From positions 5,755,464 through 5,819,463 of the forward strand of contig CM068548.1 of NCBI GenBank assembly GCA_035048495.1: a stretch of 64,000 bases of DNA, in the 5' to 3' direction. Positions 1 through 11,823 of this stretch are shown piece after piece; the stretch's first letter is position 1, and the number at the start of each line of letters is the position of its first letter. Made by a program: the position numbers and the translations under genes. The notes under the pieces were generated by a model that worked only from the letters and a program-made list of their open reading frames with translations, made no database searches and was not told the DNA's origin. Source of the stretch: Euptelea pleiosperma (Eukaryota; Streptophyta; Magnoliopsida; Ranunculales; Eupteleaceae).

Positions 1-512
1 ATATCGGTATCGAAGGAGTCTGGGCATCTCCTCAAAATGTACAGATAATCGATCTCGGAGAGACCGATCTGGTATTTACTCGTAGAGTTGAAATACTCTA
101 TCCTATTCATCAGACGCCAGAAATTTCCGTGCATCTGGCCGGGAGCCCGGTCGTAGAACCAGAGGACTTCCCTCACTAAAGGAGTCAAAGGTAGGGTTAA
201 CCCGAACTTCAATTGAAGCCGAGTGATGCTTATTTCGCTAGGGTTGGTATTTTTCCCATGACGAGAACCGATATTAACAAAAACAGAAGAAGGAATGGCA
301 AATTCTTTTCTCAAACCTACAATATAAGGGTCATTCCCATAAGTTGGGACCCTGACGATTACTTGAGGAATTATTGGTTCCTCCCTATATACATCTACTT
401 CTCTATCCAACGAATCAGAGGATAATTGCTCCTCTACATCAACATTGGTTTCTACTGGTTCTCTAGGAACCATTTCTTCGGTATCTTCAAGAACCCTTTT
501 ACCCCTAGCCAT
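1..512 (-). CDS. Antisense reading frame of the Tat-like element (gypsy-type putative transposase-like domain), partial
   Basis: Reading the minus strand from an ATG at 512, the frame stays open for 170 codons to the window edge. It begins MARGKRVLEDTEEM, has a Glu/Asp-rich N-terminal part, and then a more conserved-looking stretch with FGLTLPLTPLVREVLWF and APGQMHGNFWRL. The pattern FGL-x-LPL-x-P followed by a hydrophobic helix and AP-x-Q resembles the domain annotated as putative gypsy-type transposon (Pfam PF04195), which is found in accessory frames of plant Ty3/gypsy elements. The frame runs opposite to the element and lies between pol and the 3' LTR, where extra antisense frames have been described for Tat-lineage elements. 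Its biochemical role is unknown. The domain match is from memory and needs a profile search. Confidence 0.55.
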   Translation of the reverse strand, partial: MARGKRVLEDTEEMVPREPVETNVDVEEQLSSDSLDREVDVYREEPIIPQVIVRVPTYGNDPYIVGLRKEFAIPSSVFVNIGSRHGKNTNPSEISITRLQLKFGLTLPLTPLVREVLWFYDRAPGQMHGNFWRLMNRIEYFNSTSKYQIGLSEIDYLYILRRCPDSFDTD

Positions 513-1042
513 TTGAAGAAGAAGATGAAGAGGAAGATGAAGGTATACGAGAGGGGATAGCAGATGAGAGAAAAGTACCGTTACAGTCTGGAAGCAGCAA
601 ACAGAGGAGATACAGGTGAAGAACAGCTTGAGCTTGAAGCTTGAAGTATTGCAGAGCACTGACCAGAGCGAAGAAATGGAAGAAAGCGATGAATAAACCT
701 TTTATAGGCAAAGATCTGGTTATATCAAACCAGCAGTTTGGCAATATCAAATCTCGGGCGCCAAAACTCGAAAGATTGGTTACTCGACGGTTCGGTTACC
801 TATTCCCTCGAGTACTGTACCCATCAATCATTCCATTCGACGACGTACATTGGGCAGCACGTTGCTACGGACACGTATCATGTATACAGCAAACAGTAAG
901 CGCAATATTAAATGCGGAGGAAAATGATCGATTGGTTATTACATGATCCAACGGCTAAGAAACAGAGATGAAACGTGGATGGCCAAGATCTTTTTCAGAA
1001 GATACGACGGTCATTTATCGATCTTCTCAAAAATGGGGGCGA

Positions 1043-2357
1043 TGTGGGTGCCGTATTTTCCAGCAAGTCAAAATTGGACACGTATCTCTGGCTTAGCACG
1101 TGCGGTTTCGAATACACGACGCGTGTTAGAAGACAGCACGCGAGAGTTAATGCGTTGGAATCATCATCAAGAGCCATAAACTGCCCATCGTGTCACACGA
1201 TTTCCATTACTTGGAAATGCCACGTGTCAGGATTGAATTATCGACACATGGAAGTGATGCTAACAGAGAATATTAACGTCTCAGCCTTTAATATGTCGGG
1301 AAGTATTCAATCTTGCCCGACATATTGATGAGTCTCATCCACCGAGATCAACTGGATAGACGGGATCTATTACAGTCTCATCCCAACAAGTCCAAAAAGC
1401 TTTACAGGATCTTTTACAATCTCATCCCGGGAACTCAAGGTTCTCATCCCGGGAAACTCAAGTATATCATCCCGGGAACTTCAAACATGTCATCCCGGGA
1501 ACTCATCCTGGCAACTCAAGTATATCATCCCGGGAACTCCAAACATGTCATCCCGGGAACTCATCCTGGCAACTCAAGTATATCATCCCGGGAACTCATC
1601 CTAGCAACTCAAGTATCTCATCCTGGGAAATCCAGCATCTCTTCCCGAGACATCATCCCGGCAAGGTCACATTATTGGCTGGATGCATTTATCCCGACAA
1701 GGTCATCAGACTTACTTGACGGGATCTATTTCAATATCATCCCGGCAAAGCCAGATGATGTCAAATGACTTACGTGGCAGGATCTCTTACGTACGAGGTA
1801 AGTATTCTGAATACAATCGATTTCTTAACTAATGAATATTGGTCACATGGCAGCTAGTTGAACTATCACGAATTCGACATCACCTTATCTGAATATTTGA
1901 CACGAAGGATGCCACCTCAGTGTCATTTCAGTTATTTCAGGCATAACCGAATCAATGAAGTCAAGATATAACCATAAGATTCTGTTTTATAACAGAATTT
2001 ATCCGAGTCATCATTGACTGATAACGACTAGACACGTGGAAGGTGAGTCACGCCCAGTTCTAAGGGTATAAATATGAGACCCTCAGGACTGAGAAGAGGA
2101 TCTTGCTCTCCAGATCCAGATAGCTTAAACTCTGAAATCTTTTACTATTTCCTAAAACCTGTTACATTTCCCAAGCTGACTTGAGCGTCGGAGCCTTGTC
2201 AACAGGTACAACCAAATCTCATCTGGAGATCATCCTATCCTTCGCAGAGGAGAAAGCAGTTCCATCCTGGAGCATCAGAGTCGTCCGATCATCACCAAAA
2301 TCTGAATCGTCTGACCTCGAAGATTGTGTGGGTTAGATCAGATATTTTTCCCCCACA
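1043..2357 (+). repeat. 3' LTR of the Tat-like element (1315 bp)
   Basis: The LTR begins TGTGGG and ends CCCACA, a perfect 6-bp terminal inverted repeat with the usual TG...CA ends. It is preceded by a polypurine tract. A promoter-like TATAAATA lies at about 2068-2075, and the TGACTTGAGCGTCGGAG phrase follows in the R/U5 part. The U3 part contains a minisatellite (1421-1670). Confidence 0.7.
1421..1670 (+). repeat. 58-bp minisatellite in the LTR U3 region
   Basis: Units of about 58 bp alternate the phrases AACTCAAGTATATCATCCCGGG and AACTCCAAACATGTCATCCCGGG (each cut here to the shared core ATCCCGGGAACTC). Two units are nearly identical, followed by shortened and diverged ones. Each unit has two CCCGGG hexamers. 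Confidence 0.8.
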
Positions 2358-2364
2358 TTACCTA

Positions 2365-2885
2365 TGAAAAACCATCTTGATTAGTAATTTCTATCGATTT
2401 GATTAGTCTTTTTCAAGGTTTATTTTCAACTATAGATTTTTAGCATTACTATTTAGAACATGTAGTGCAGTTTTGGCCAATAACGCCACCATGCCATGTT
2501 CATGGACCTTGGACCATGTGATCATTACTCTTTTAAAAGTGGGTATATGTATGTGCTTCTTATTAACTTTTTTTTTTTTCAACAATGAGTTTTTTCACCA
2601 TTGATGATGAGTCATATTATGAGCCATGTGGCATATTATTAGAGACCACTGACCATATGGATATTGTGTCATACCTTAGTTGGACTTGCATATCAAAATT
2701 TATCCTGATTAGTACTTTATATCACATTTTTTTTCCTAGTTTAGTTATAACCGTGGAGTTTGATCATTATGATCTAAAGGATACAAATCACTAATCAGAC
2801 TTATTTTTGTTACATAAGTCTATCTAGGGGTGGACCAAACATCCATACGGTCAGTAGTCTCTAATAATATGCCACGATGCAATAA
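2365..2885. repeat. Foldback elements, family A (one half copy, one fuller copy)
   Basis: About 2604-2875 has arms built from the family A phrases: ACTGACCATATGGAT on the left, and AAATCACTAATCAG then AACATCCATACGGTCAGTAG on the right. 2365-2415 holds a diverged piece of the inner arm (CTTGATTAGTAATTT). The same phrases recur at about 10625, 11050, 11471, 42287, 54024, 54425, 57715 and 59618. Confidence 0.65.
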
Positions 2886-3795
2886 TAGCTTGCAAAGTTG
2901 ATTTTGATATGTAAAAATTTTAAATGACCAAATCACCCTTGTAAATTAAAAAAAAATTTTAAATTGAAAGAAACATTTTTTATCAATTTAAGAAAATTAA
3001 GGACATATTAAGAATAGAGAATTTTTTTACTTTTTCAACATTGAATGAACTGGAGGTTAACGTGTGCTTGCAGGTGGCGTACTATTTGACACTCAAAAGA
3101 CCAAAAAGTCTCTACCATGTAATTAATGAAGAAAAGAAAAGAAGAAAAATAAGAGCATTTGTGAGATTTTGGAGCACGCAAGAAGGGACTTCGTGCGGTA
3201 AATAGTAGGATATATATTTAATTTATTATTATTATAATAGCCTTTGTGTTTGGCTTCTGCTGACCAGATTATTAGCAGCTAGACCTAGCCGAAACATCCT
3301 TTTCTTATCACGTGTCATCGGCCATGTATCCAAGTTTATTAAATTGCCCCTGATTTAGAGAAAAAACATGTAAAAAAATCTTACACTGCATGGGTGGCTA
3401 TGGTTCATTAGCTTTGGTGTGTAATCCAAACTTTTACTGATAAAGTTGAATCCCTTGTCCAAATGACAGAGACGTTGAGAAAATATGTATGATCTGTATG
3501 TGACTATGTAGGATATTATATTCCCAAAGGCGGTATTGTTGGCTTTTTGTGCCTTATTTCTCACAATACAATCTCTTTCTTCTCAAATAATTGGACACCT
3601 TTTTCACTCGTGACCCATGTAGTCATGTAAGCTTTTCAAAGTTTTGACGCCCACCAACTTTTTTGGTTGTTTCTCCCTAAATTATCTTTATATCTCCTTC
3701 CCACTTCATCCCCTAATCCATCAGTGTTTGCCCTCGTTTGTGGAAGGTTCGACTTCTGGTATCTAAAGAGAGAGAGAGATAGAGACCCGATCGCC
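2886..3795 (+). promoter_or_regulatory. Upstream region of the bHLH gene
   Basis: No coding signal is seen here. A CACGTG core (G-box) occurs at about 3310. A TATA-like TTTATATC sits about 100 bp before the start codon, and a GA-rich leader (AGAGAGAGAGATAGAGA) directly precedes the ATG. The transcription start is not determinable by eye. Confidence 0.35.
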
Positions 3796-6700
3796 ATGGA
3801 AACAGAACTAGATGTCTTTCCACACCAAGAACTGAACCAGACGCCCATCAATCCTAGAAACAACCTAGACATCATCTCTTCATGGCTCGACCTAGATGAA
3901 ATTTATATCCCTAGTCTCCCCCAAGAATTACATGACCTCCAAATGTTAGACGATCATCTCTTCAATTTTACAAACCCCAACTTTCACAACGACCAACTCT
4001 CCCTCATACCAGACTCCGCATTCGTCGACCTCTATGAATTTGATCCCCGACCGAGCTCCGAAAGTGCTGATAGTAACCACCCAATAGTTCCCGAATACCA
4101 TATCGAACCCGAATCAGACGACTGCAATACATTCCTCAACAACAACGATTTTGGACTAATTGAACATGTGGAGAGTCAAGATTGCATCAGTGCTGATCAT
4201 GTTTCTGATTCGACGACAACAACAATGTTAAATTTTAGTGAAGTGGACTCGTACCTACAGACGATCGTCGAGACCGATATAAGGGGTAGCGCGAAGGTGG
4301 GACTGCAATTTGACGATGAGGACGATGAGGAAGAAACCGACGATGATCCGAGGCCGGGTACAATGAATTCTAAGAATTTGGTATCGGAGAGGAAACGGAG
4401 GAAGAGACTTAGCCAACAATTGCTAGCTCTACGTACTCTTGTCCCGAACATCACTAAGGTAAATTAAGCTAATTCATGAAGGAGTTTGGTTTTTTTGTTA
4501 ATATATTGAGAGAAATTGATGAAAATAAATATATATCGTGCAACAGATGGATAAACGATCGGTGTTGGTGGACGCTCTGTCTTATCTAAAAGGCATTCAA
4601 GAAGAAACTGCACGGATTCAAAAGGAGATCAACGTACAACGCCATGAACCAAGGTTGAACAACTATAGGGAGACTAGTCTGGATAATCCGGCTGGAACTC
4701 TACGCGTCCCGCGCAAGTTAGCACGCAGCACTGCTTTCAAGCCTAAAGCCCAGATTATAGAGGTATCCTCTTTGGTTTTTACTTATTTTATTTAATTAAA
4801 AAAAAACGAAGTTGTACTTAGATGGTAGAATTTAGAAATATAACTTTTAAGTATACTCCGTGGCAAATTCGGAACCATCCGATCACGATTTGAAGGTTAA
4901 TTTTCTCAACGGATGCTTTTGTCTCGTGAGAAATTTTTTGAAGCGGCGGGATTTTTGAAGCCGATCAAGCTCCAATGATCACGCGTTACATATACCTGGA
5001 GTTACTTTTTAAAACAAAATTCTAAACCCTAGGTATGTGTAGCGCGCAATCATTGGGCACATGATCGGCGCTTCAAAAAATCCGGCCACGGGTCAAAAAT
5101 TCTCTCTCGCCTCAACCCCCTATCATGTTGTGAGACATGGAGGGGAGGGCAAGGTTACCTAAAGACTCACAACATGATAGAAAATTTTCGCTGGCCCCGG
5201 GGGACTTCAAACTTCGATGTCCCCCTCCCAAAATGTCTGACAAGTACCCCTTTTTGACCACTAACAAGGGCTTAACCAGGGTTGAGTTAAGGGATTGGGG
5301 TACTTGTCAGACATTGTTTTCTCGGGGGTTAGGCATCTCCTGAACCAAATGGGTGAGGAAAGATTTTTTCCCCTAGTAAACCATGTGTTTCTCAGCACTT
5401 GCTATCACTTTCACTTATGTTGTTGATTATCGAAAACTCTCTCTAGTCTTTATCTTACCAAAAAAAAATCAACAGTGCAGTGTAAGCATCTTCCTCACGA
5501 TTGCACTGTAGCACATCGTCAAATATTCAAACCATTGATGTTCTTCGAAATTTGTACTGTAGCCAAAGAAATTCCCAAAGTCCACTAAAACAATTACGAA
5601 GAACATCCCAAAACGATTACTGTACAATCATTTCCCAGTAAAATAAAATAAAAATCGCTCTTTCTCTTTCTAAATTAATGCCTCTGCATATATAAAAAAA
5701 TGCCGGATCGACCATATATAGCACATGCCTATAGTTATAAATTTATATGGGTTTTGATAATCTTGCAGATCGACGTAGAGAAAATAGAAGATCGAAGATA
5801 TGCGGTGAAGATAACATGTAAGGGTGGTAGTAGCGTTGGAGCTGATATTCTACGAGTGTTTGAATCACTGGGTTTCGAGATTACTTATTTTGCTCTCGAA
5901 CATATGAAACCACTTGTCCTAGCAACAATCTTCATAAGGGTAAGCTTTCTTACATCAATTTTCTGGTTTTTATTGTTATTAGAGAAATTTTTTTCATCCA
6001 TGGCGTTCTGGACTTATAGTGGCGCTTAACTGTAGTTGCTTTTTCTCCACTCTAAGCTGATTTGGGTTCTTATCCGGGTCAGGCAGGCTCCGTGACCAAC
6101 CTTCTATGACCAGCTCCCGAGACAGGCCTTGTCCGACGGGGATTTCGAGATTCCAAAGTTTGTAATAGTCCTTGGATTCTCGGAATCTACACCCAACAAG
6201 GCCTGTCTCGGGTGCCGGTCATAAAACGCAGGGTGCTAGGAACCTGTGCTACTTTAAAATACTTAACACCTTCACTAAGCTTATTTCAGAGCACATTTGC
6301 TTCATCCAGTGAATAAACATTTCAAATGAGAAAATTTTTGAAGTTTTTAAGCAGCGATCATGCGCCAATGATTGCACGCCACATATACCCATTTTACTTT
6401 TAAAAAAGTCTTTTTAAACCTATGGGCATATGTGGCGCGCGATCAAATATTTGATCGCTGGTTCAAAAATCCCGCCGCTTCAAAAAATTCCTCGTTTGAA
6501 CTAGATTAAAGTAGAATATTTCGTTCGAAATGCCTTTCTTCCCAAAAATAGAAGAAGTTCCACATTCCATGGATGTACTGTAGTGGTCAACGTTCTAGTC
6601 TTCTAAGGCGGCTTTGTTAGTGTTCCTGTAGACAAGCATGGTCCTTATAGAATAATATGTGCCCTTTCGTGGTAAGGCAGCCCCGGCCGTTAATGGATTA

Positions 6701-7082
6701 ACACAGGAAAGTGGATGAAGATCACGGGTTTTGAATACATGTTGTAACCAGTGCACCGTACCGTGGTGCCACTAACTTTATTAACTTGAAGCAGATAGGA
6801 CAAGAAATAAAAATATTATTTTGGAAGAACGTATATTAGAAGAAGGAAGATGGAGATATTTTCAAAAGTATTATGGACCCCACCTCAATGTGTGGTCTTG
6901 AATCTTGATTACTGTGACCTCGCCTTTACAGGCTTACCTTTGGGATTTTAAAAAAATTTGTAGATTTATTATTTTCTTCGTTTTTGCAGATAAAGAAACA
7001 TGAAAAGATTACAGAGGAAAAGCTAAGAGACTGCGTTACAAGCACATGTTTAAGATCAGGTATGAGCCTTCAGTACCCTTGA
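3796..7082 (+). CDS. bHLH transcription factor (subgroup III-like, FIT/AMS/DYT1-type bHLH), 4 exons
   Basis: Exons are 3796-4458, 4547-4762, 5769-5939 and 6990-7082. All introns are GT-AG and phase 0, and the product is 380 aa. The ATG at 3796 is the first in frame after the GA-rich leader. Residues 1-170 are low in known motifs; 172-190 are very acidic (DDEDDEEETDDD). The bHLH lies at about 193-245: the basic part reads SKNLVSERKRRKRL with Glu198 and Arg202, the E-box contact positions, and Asn rather than His precedes them. The loop NITK is followed by helix 2, MDKRSVLVDALSYLKGI, and a short coiled extension. The exon 1/2 boundary falls exactly at loop/helix 2. Residues 294-380 form an ACT-like tail (IDVEKIEDRRYAVKITC onward), as in plant bHLHs of this group. 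It should act in the nucleus as an E-box-binding dimer; the exact orthologue is not certain. Introns 2 and 3 are full of MITEs. Confidence 0.88.
4928..5109. repeat. MITE family D, copy 1 (bHLH intron 2)
   Basis: A foldback of about 180 bp with arms AAATTTTTTGAAGCGGCGGG and, inverted, CTTCAAAAAATCCGGCC. Inner arms carry CCAATGATCACGCG and CGCGCAATCATTGG. Related copies lie at 6328-6493 and 15943-16104. Confidence 0.75.
5116..5180. repeat. Short hairpin with 15-bp arms (bHLH intron 2)
   Basis: CTATCATGTTGTGAG at 5120-5134 is matched in inverse at 5166-5180. The phrase CAACCCCCTATCATGTTGTGA recurs next to MITE D copy 3 at about 15833, so it travels with, or is a preferred neighbour of, that family. 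Confidence 0.75.
5232..5315. repeat. 84-bp perfect-arm hairpin (bHLH intron 2)
   Basis: The 19-bp arm AATGTCTGACAAGTACCCC (5232-5250) is perfectly complementary to GGGGTACTTGTCAGACATT (5297-5315), with a 46-bp loop. It is probably a very small TIR element. Confidence 0.8.
6100..6225. repeat. MITE-like hairpin (bHLH intron 3)
   Basis: The left arm 6105-6132 (ending CGAGACAGGCCTTGT) pairs with 6196-6223 (starting ACAAGGCCTGTCTCG) with a few mismatches. It is a single copy in this window. Confidence 0.75.
6328..6493. repeat. MITE family D, copy 2 (bHLH intron 3)
   Basis: Same arms and inner phrases as copy 1: GCGATCATGCGCCAATGATTG on the left half and CGCCGCTTCAAAAAATTC on the right. The centre is TTTTAAAAAAG-type A/T. 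Confidence 0.75.
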
Positions 7083-9976
7083 GCAAGCTGGTGATCATGG
7101 TACCGATCTGATGATCTAATGGTAACGTACACATGTAACTGTGTAATAAGAGAGCTCTCTCTGATGAAGATCACGTGATGCATTCGGATAATTAACGGTG
7201 ATAACAGGTACCTCGTTTTACTGCAGTGTTAACCATCGATCGATCTTAATTAATGATGTTATTTAATGGTTCTGTGCCAAATGAGAGGAAGGCTAGCTTC
7301 ACTGTACAGTCCTAAATAAATTCAGATTATAATTTGGACCCTGATGTGGAGTATTTGTAATATTTGCCTCAAACTCATGGGGATCAATGATCATCGTAAG
7401 TTTTCCGAAATCCAGTGCATTAAGATTGAATTGATTGTCTTTAAAAACATCTTTGATATCAATAATCACCAATTAAAGAAGGTGATTGACAGCCAATATG
7501 GTGATCCGTCTCGCTTGAATTGTTTCTCTCCTTCTAATGGTCTCACCTAATGATAAGAAATTGAAATTATCGAATTGTACTATGGATAAAAAAGACACTA
7601 GTTAGCTCTATTGAATTCGATGTTCTCCTATAAAAAACGACATGGGCCTCATTGGGTGTGGCCATCTTTTTGCTTCATGGACTTAGGTTCTATGAATCCT
7701 TAAGTAATGAAGTATGTGACTTCATGAGAGGTTTGTTATATTTTCTGGACTGAGGAGAAAGGTGTAGGCCTCTTTTGGGCCCAGAAGAATAAGGACCTCC
7801 ATTGAGTATGGACTTCTTTTGGACCACATGGGCTTGAGCTATTTAGGCAGCTTCTGGACTTCATGGGAAGGTTGGATATATTTTTTGGACCGAGGAGAAA
7901 GGAATAAGCTTCTTTTGGGCCAAGAAGAATAAGGACTTCCAATGGGTATGGACTTCTTTTGGATCGCATGGGCTTGAACTTTAACATCCTCAAGAAAATC
8001 TCTCTCTCTCTCGGAATCGAGACATCCAGACCCGGCCCGAATGCACGTGAATCGACCCGTTTACTAAATATTCAATGTGTGATAAAAAAAATAAAATAAA
8101 AAATATTTCAAAATAATCTTTAAAAATTATTATAATTCATCATAGATTAAAACAAAAATCATTATAAAAACGGTTTAACTGAAACTTCTATTTGATAAGC
8201 TTTTTTAAATTAACTTTTTAAAGTAGATAGACGTAAAAGTAGATAGGTTTAATAAAAAAAATTATTTTATTAATTCCTTACTCTCTATTAATAAAAAAAA
8301 AAAAAAAATTGTTGTCATTCACATGATCATCGTTGATTAGCAATGAAATCTTTATTGACACAATACATGATATCTACGGGGCATGTCAAAGGTCCCTCGT
8401 TCTATTGGATTGCCATTTGACTTATTTACATTTATGTACTTAACCTCGCCAGTGTGTCATTAGGCCTTTATCACAGGCTTCAGGTCGGATCGAGCATGTC
8501 GTAGGCCATGTCGAATGGACTCGGGATCAAGGCATGACATATATATAAATTAACCATTCTCCAAGTTGTTGTTGGGAGCAGTTTAGAACCGTTCTTAAGT
8601 TTCAAAAGCATTCCTAATAAGAACAAGTTGTTCTTAGTTTGAAACAAAAATCAATAAGGTCATTGGGAACCATTCCTACTTGGGAATGGTTTTTATCCAT
8701 TCCAAAATTACCAAAAACCATTCTTGAAATATAGCCTAAACCGCCCCCTGTAGGAATGGTTCAAAACCGTTTCTACTGGAAAAAATAAGAAAAAGTTTCA
8801 AACCGTTTTGGATTTACGAAATTGGAACAAGTTTGAGCTGGTCTAAAATAGTCACAAAGCCCAAGTTAGGAACAGCCTTAATGCAAACGTTCGAATACTT
8901 GTTTTTTACAAAAAAAAATAATAAAAAAAAAGTACGAAATAAATGAAAATAAAAACATTTTTCATCAAACCAAATTAAAAAATAACTTCAAACTTACAAG
9001 CTTAGTGAGAGTACACAAAAAAATAAAAATAAAAATACAAGCTTAGTGCATACATTATAATCCCTAATTTTTACCAAAAAAAAAATGAACATTAAAATAT
9101 ATTTTTACCAAAAATAAAAATAGAAAAATGAAAATAAAACCATTTTTCATCATAAATTGAAGTAAAACTGTAGATCGTCATGAAAGATTGCAAAAGACAA
9201 CATTTTACGAGGAGTTCTACCTACAAATAGAGAAATTTTGTAGGATCTTGAAGATTTGGGGAGTTAAACCTTAGATCTTTAGAAATCTAAGAGTTTTGTG
9301 GCTAGATCTAGTGGATTAAGAGACGTTTTGGAGGAGAAATGAGTTTCAGACAAAATAGAGAAGGAAAATGGGGGAGAAATGAGAGAAAATCGCAAAAAAA
9401 AAAAACCCATTTATACTCAATTCCGCTGGTTTGACTCGGCGAGTTGGATCATCCAACCGAGGATCGGCCCATCCACAGTGATCCGATCCCTGCCTTTGAT
9501 CAATGTCTCGATAAGCCCTGAGACCGATTTGGATTGCTCAATCTAGACCAAGATCGACCGATACTAACCATGTTTCCACTCGATTTTTTTTTTTTTTTTT
9601 TTGTACATAGTTCAAGTGTTGCATGCCATTCATAAATGATAGAGTGAGACCCACATGATTTGACAAGAGAAATATTCCACTTTGCCATTTAGGGATGGCA
9701 GCCCTTGAGATGGCTCCACATAGAAAAGGGGTCCACATAAAAAAATAAAAAAAATTAGTCCCGCACGAAGCTCCACTTTTAGACATGATTAGACTACAGA
9801 ATGATGAGAAGCTAAACATGAAGAGCTGCCCTGAGGCTTAGTGCGTTTTGCCTTGGAGTTACCAAACTCCACTCCCAAATTATTAACTTAAAAATGGATG
9901 GAAAGTGTGTTTAGTGCCGAGTCATCATCATTATAGGGAGCATTCGGGCGCGCTGGACATTATTTTTAACTAATTT
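7083..9976. other. Intergenic region, no gene seen
   Basis: No coding frame with recognisable content. Bases 7715-7985 hold a two-copy tandem repeat. 8560-8900 is rich in repeated GGAATGGTT/AACCATTCC phrases that can pair with each other. 8050-9480 is A/T-rich simple sequence. Confidence 0.6.
7715..7985. repeat. Two-copy tandem repeat, about 130 bp period
   Basis: Both units share GGAGAAAGG, TTCTTTTGGGCC, AGAAGAATAAGGAC and GTATGGACTTCTTTTGGA in the same order, with about 15% difference by eye. Confidence 0.75.
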
Positions 9977-10400
9977 AGGTCATGGTTTAAAATAACGCCG
10001 TTTAAAATATTAACGCCCTGCCCGTTACGTTAAATACCTTTTTGACGCTTAGAAAATAACGGCTGTTACGATCATAAAGGTTAAAACTTAAACTTCCCGC
10101 ACCTCTATCACCTAGGTACTTTTGGTGTATTAGTTGGGTCTTAACAGCGGTTTTTTCTATTTTAACAGCCATTATTTTCTGAAATAAATTATGAAAAAAA
10201 AAATGGCCGTTGTTTCTGTTAAATTCCCTTTTTTCGTTAAAATTTTTGAATTTCAGCGCCATTTTTTCTTTCTTTTTCTTTTTTTCATTTTTTGCCAGTC
10301 TGTTACAATCCATTTTAACGGTAACGCCCCCAGTCCGTTATACCGTTACGCACCGAGCACTTGTTGGAAAAAATGTAACGCTTTCGAACTCCAAAAAGAA
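9977..10400. repeat. TAACGG-rich inverted element, family C copy 1
   Basis: It begins CATGGTTTAAAATAACGCC and contains many TAACGG/CCGTTA phrases. An inverted partner CCGTTATACCGTTACG lies near 10336. Related copies are at 11824, 35595, 44641, 52585 and 52978. Confidence 0.55.
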
Positions 10401-10624
10401 CTTTGAATTTCACTTTCACAGGTTGCTTAATTAAATACCACGTTGAAAAGCTTTCCCTAATTTGGTTTTACAAAAGGTATTCGTGAGTTCATGTGGGTCC
10501 TTTTATTATTCTTTCGGCACAGACTTTGACTTGAAAGTACAGTCAGACTCATCCGGGGGCACGTGCCGTGTGACTTAATGTCCAGCTCAACTGCTTGAAT
10601 TTTCACTCTTTGATGCCTGAAACT

Positions 10625-10955
10625 GTTTCATTTGTGGAAGCGGCATTTTTGGTAGTCACCGCTGCCATCTGGGCCCACTGACCGCATGGATGTTTATCCC
10701 ACCCCTTGCTGGATATACATACCAAAAATCACCTTGATTGGTAATTTATAACCATTAGATTTTAATACTTTTTGAGACGTTCTTATAGCCGTTGAGTGCA
10801 ACCATTTTTTGAATACTAAAATCAATGGCTAAAAGGTATTAAACAAGCTAATGTTTTGTATGGATGCCTATTAAGGGGTGGGCTAAACATCCATGCGGTC
10901 ACTGGACCCAGATGGCAGTGGTGACTTCAAAAAATGCCACAAATGAAAAGATCTC
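10625..10955. repeat. Foldback element, family A copy 2
   Basis: Long arms: TTTCATTTGTGG...CTGCCATCTGGGCCCACTGACCGCATGGATGTTTA on the left is matched in inverse by TAAACATCCATGCGGTCACTGGACCCAGATGGCAG on the right (each longer than shown by short cores only). The inner arm is CCTTGATTGGTAATTTA. Confidence 0.8.
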
Positions 10956-11049
10956 AGGTATACCTTGTCACATCACGACCCTTTCCTATTTTGCATGACA
11001 CGAACCCCTAAAACTATTCAAGTTCATCTTAAACTCAACCTGTGTTACT

Positions 11050-11425
11050 TTTTGACGAATAAAACTTCTGTCACAAGATGTTGTGAGCTAGACGACGCTG
11101 ACCGTATGGATGTTTAGCCAGTCCCTTGGTGAACGTGCAAACCAAAAATCAGCCTGATAGTGATTTACAGCCTTTGGATCTTTGAACCCAAATAACGCTT
11201 AATAATGCTCAAATTCCTACGATTAAAATCAATCCATGAAAATAACTTTAATCCGACGTTAGAAATCACCATTCAGGATGATTTTTGGTTTACAGGTCCA
11301 CCGAGGGACTGGTTAAACATCCATACAGTCAGTACCCTCTAATAGTACTCCACGTGGCTTGTAGTGTGGGTTGTGACATACTTCGGTCACAACATTTTGT
11401 GACAGAAGTTTTTTGTTGCATCCCT
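11050..11425. repeat. Foldback element, family A copy 3
   Basis: The outer arm ACTTCTGTCACAA pairs with TTGTGACAGAAGT. The inner arms are CTGACCGTATGGATGTTTA and TAAACATCCATACAGTCAG, followed by CAAAAATCAGCCTGAT and its inverse. Confidence 0.8.
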
Positions 11426-11470
11426 GAATAAAGTGCCACGAATTTTTGATAATCGTGGCACTGCAGATCT

Positions 11471-11745
11471 CTTGAAAATGCACCACGTGGTGTACTCATT
11501 TGGGCCCACTGACCCAGGAATGATTGGCCCAACCCTTATTCTCTAGACATTGTATTAGAGCGTTTTTTTCTTGAGTGATTTTTTGGCGCTGGATTTCATG
11601 CACTTTTTGCATGCGCAAATTGAATGGCTAAAGATTACAAATCAGGCTGATCTTTTTATGAGTTGGTCCACCAAGGGGTGTCCATACAATATGGGTCAGT
11701 GAGCCTGAAACATTGTGCCACGTGGTGCATTTTCAAGAGGCCTAC
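11471..11745. repeat. Foldback element, family A copy 4
   Basis: The arm TCTTGAAAATGCACCACGTG (from about 11471) is matched in inverse by CACGTGGTGCATTTTCAAGA near 11720-11740. The inner part retains GGGCCCACTGACCC and AAATCAGGCTGAT. Confidence 0.75.
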
Positions 11746-11823
11746 AAAACAATGCTACAACAAGAGAGAACTGCATGAAACAAGAAAAATTTCACTAAGT
11801 GACCACTATATTTAATTTAAACC

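Larger units (their letters stand above)
1..2357 (+). mobile_element. 3' end of a Tat-like Ty3/gypsy LTR retrotransposon
   Basis: The left edge of the window lies inside an LTR retrotransposon that reads on the plus strand. Visible parts are an internal region (1-1042), a purine-rich tract ending in AAAATGGGGGCGA just before 1043, and an LTR at 1043-2357. The LTR carries the phrase TGACTTGAGCGTCGGAG (about 2177-2193), which is common in the 3' part of Tat/Athila-lineage plant LTRs. No pol domain is in view, so lineage assignment rests on the LTR phrase and on the antisense frame at 1-512. The bases after the LTR (TTACC, 2358-2362) would be the target-site duplication if the element is intact, but its other end is outside the window. 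Confidence 0.7.
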
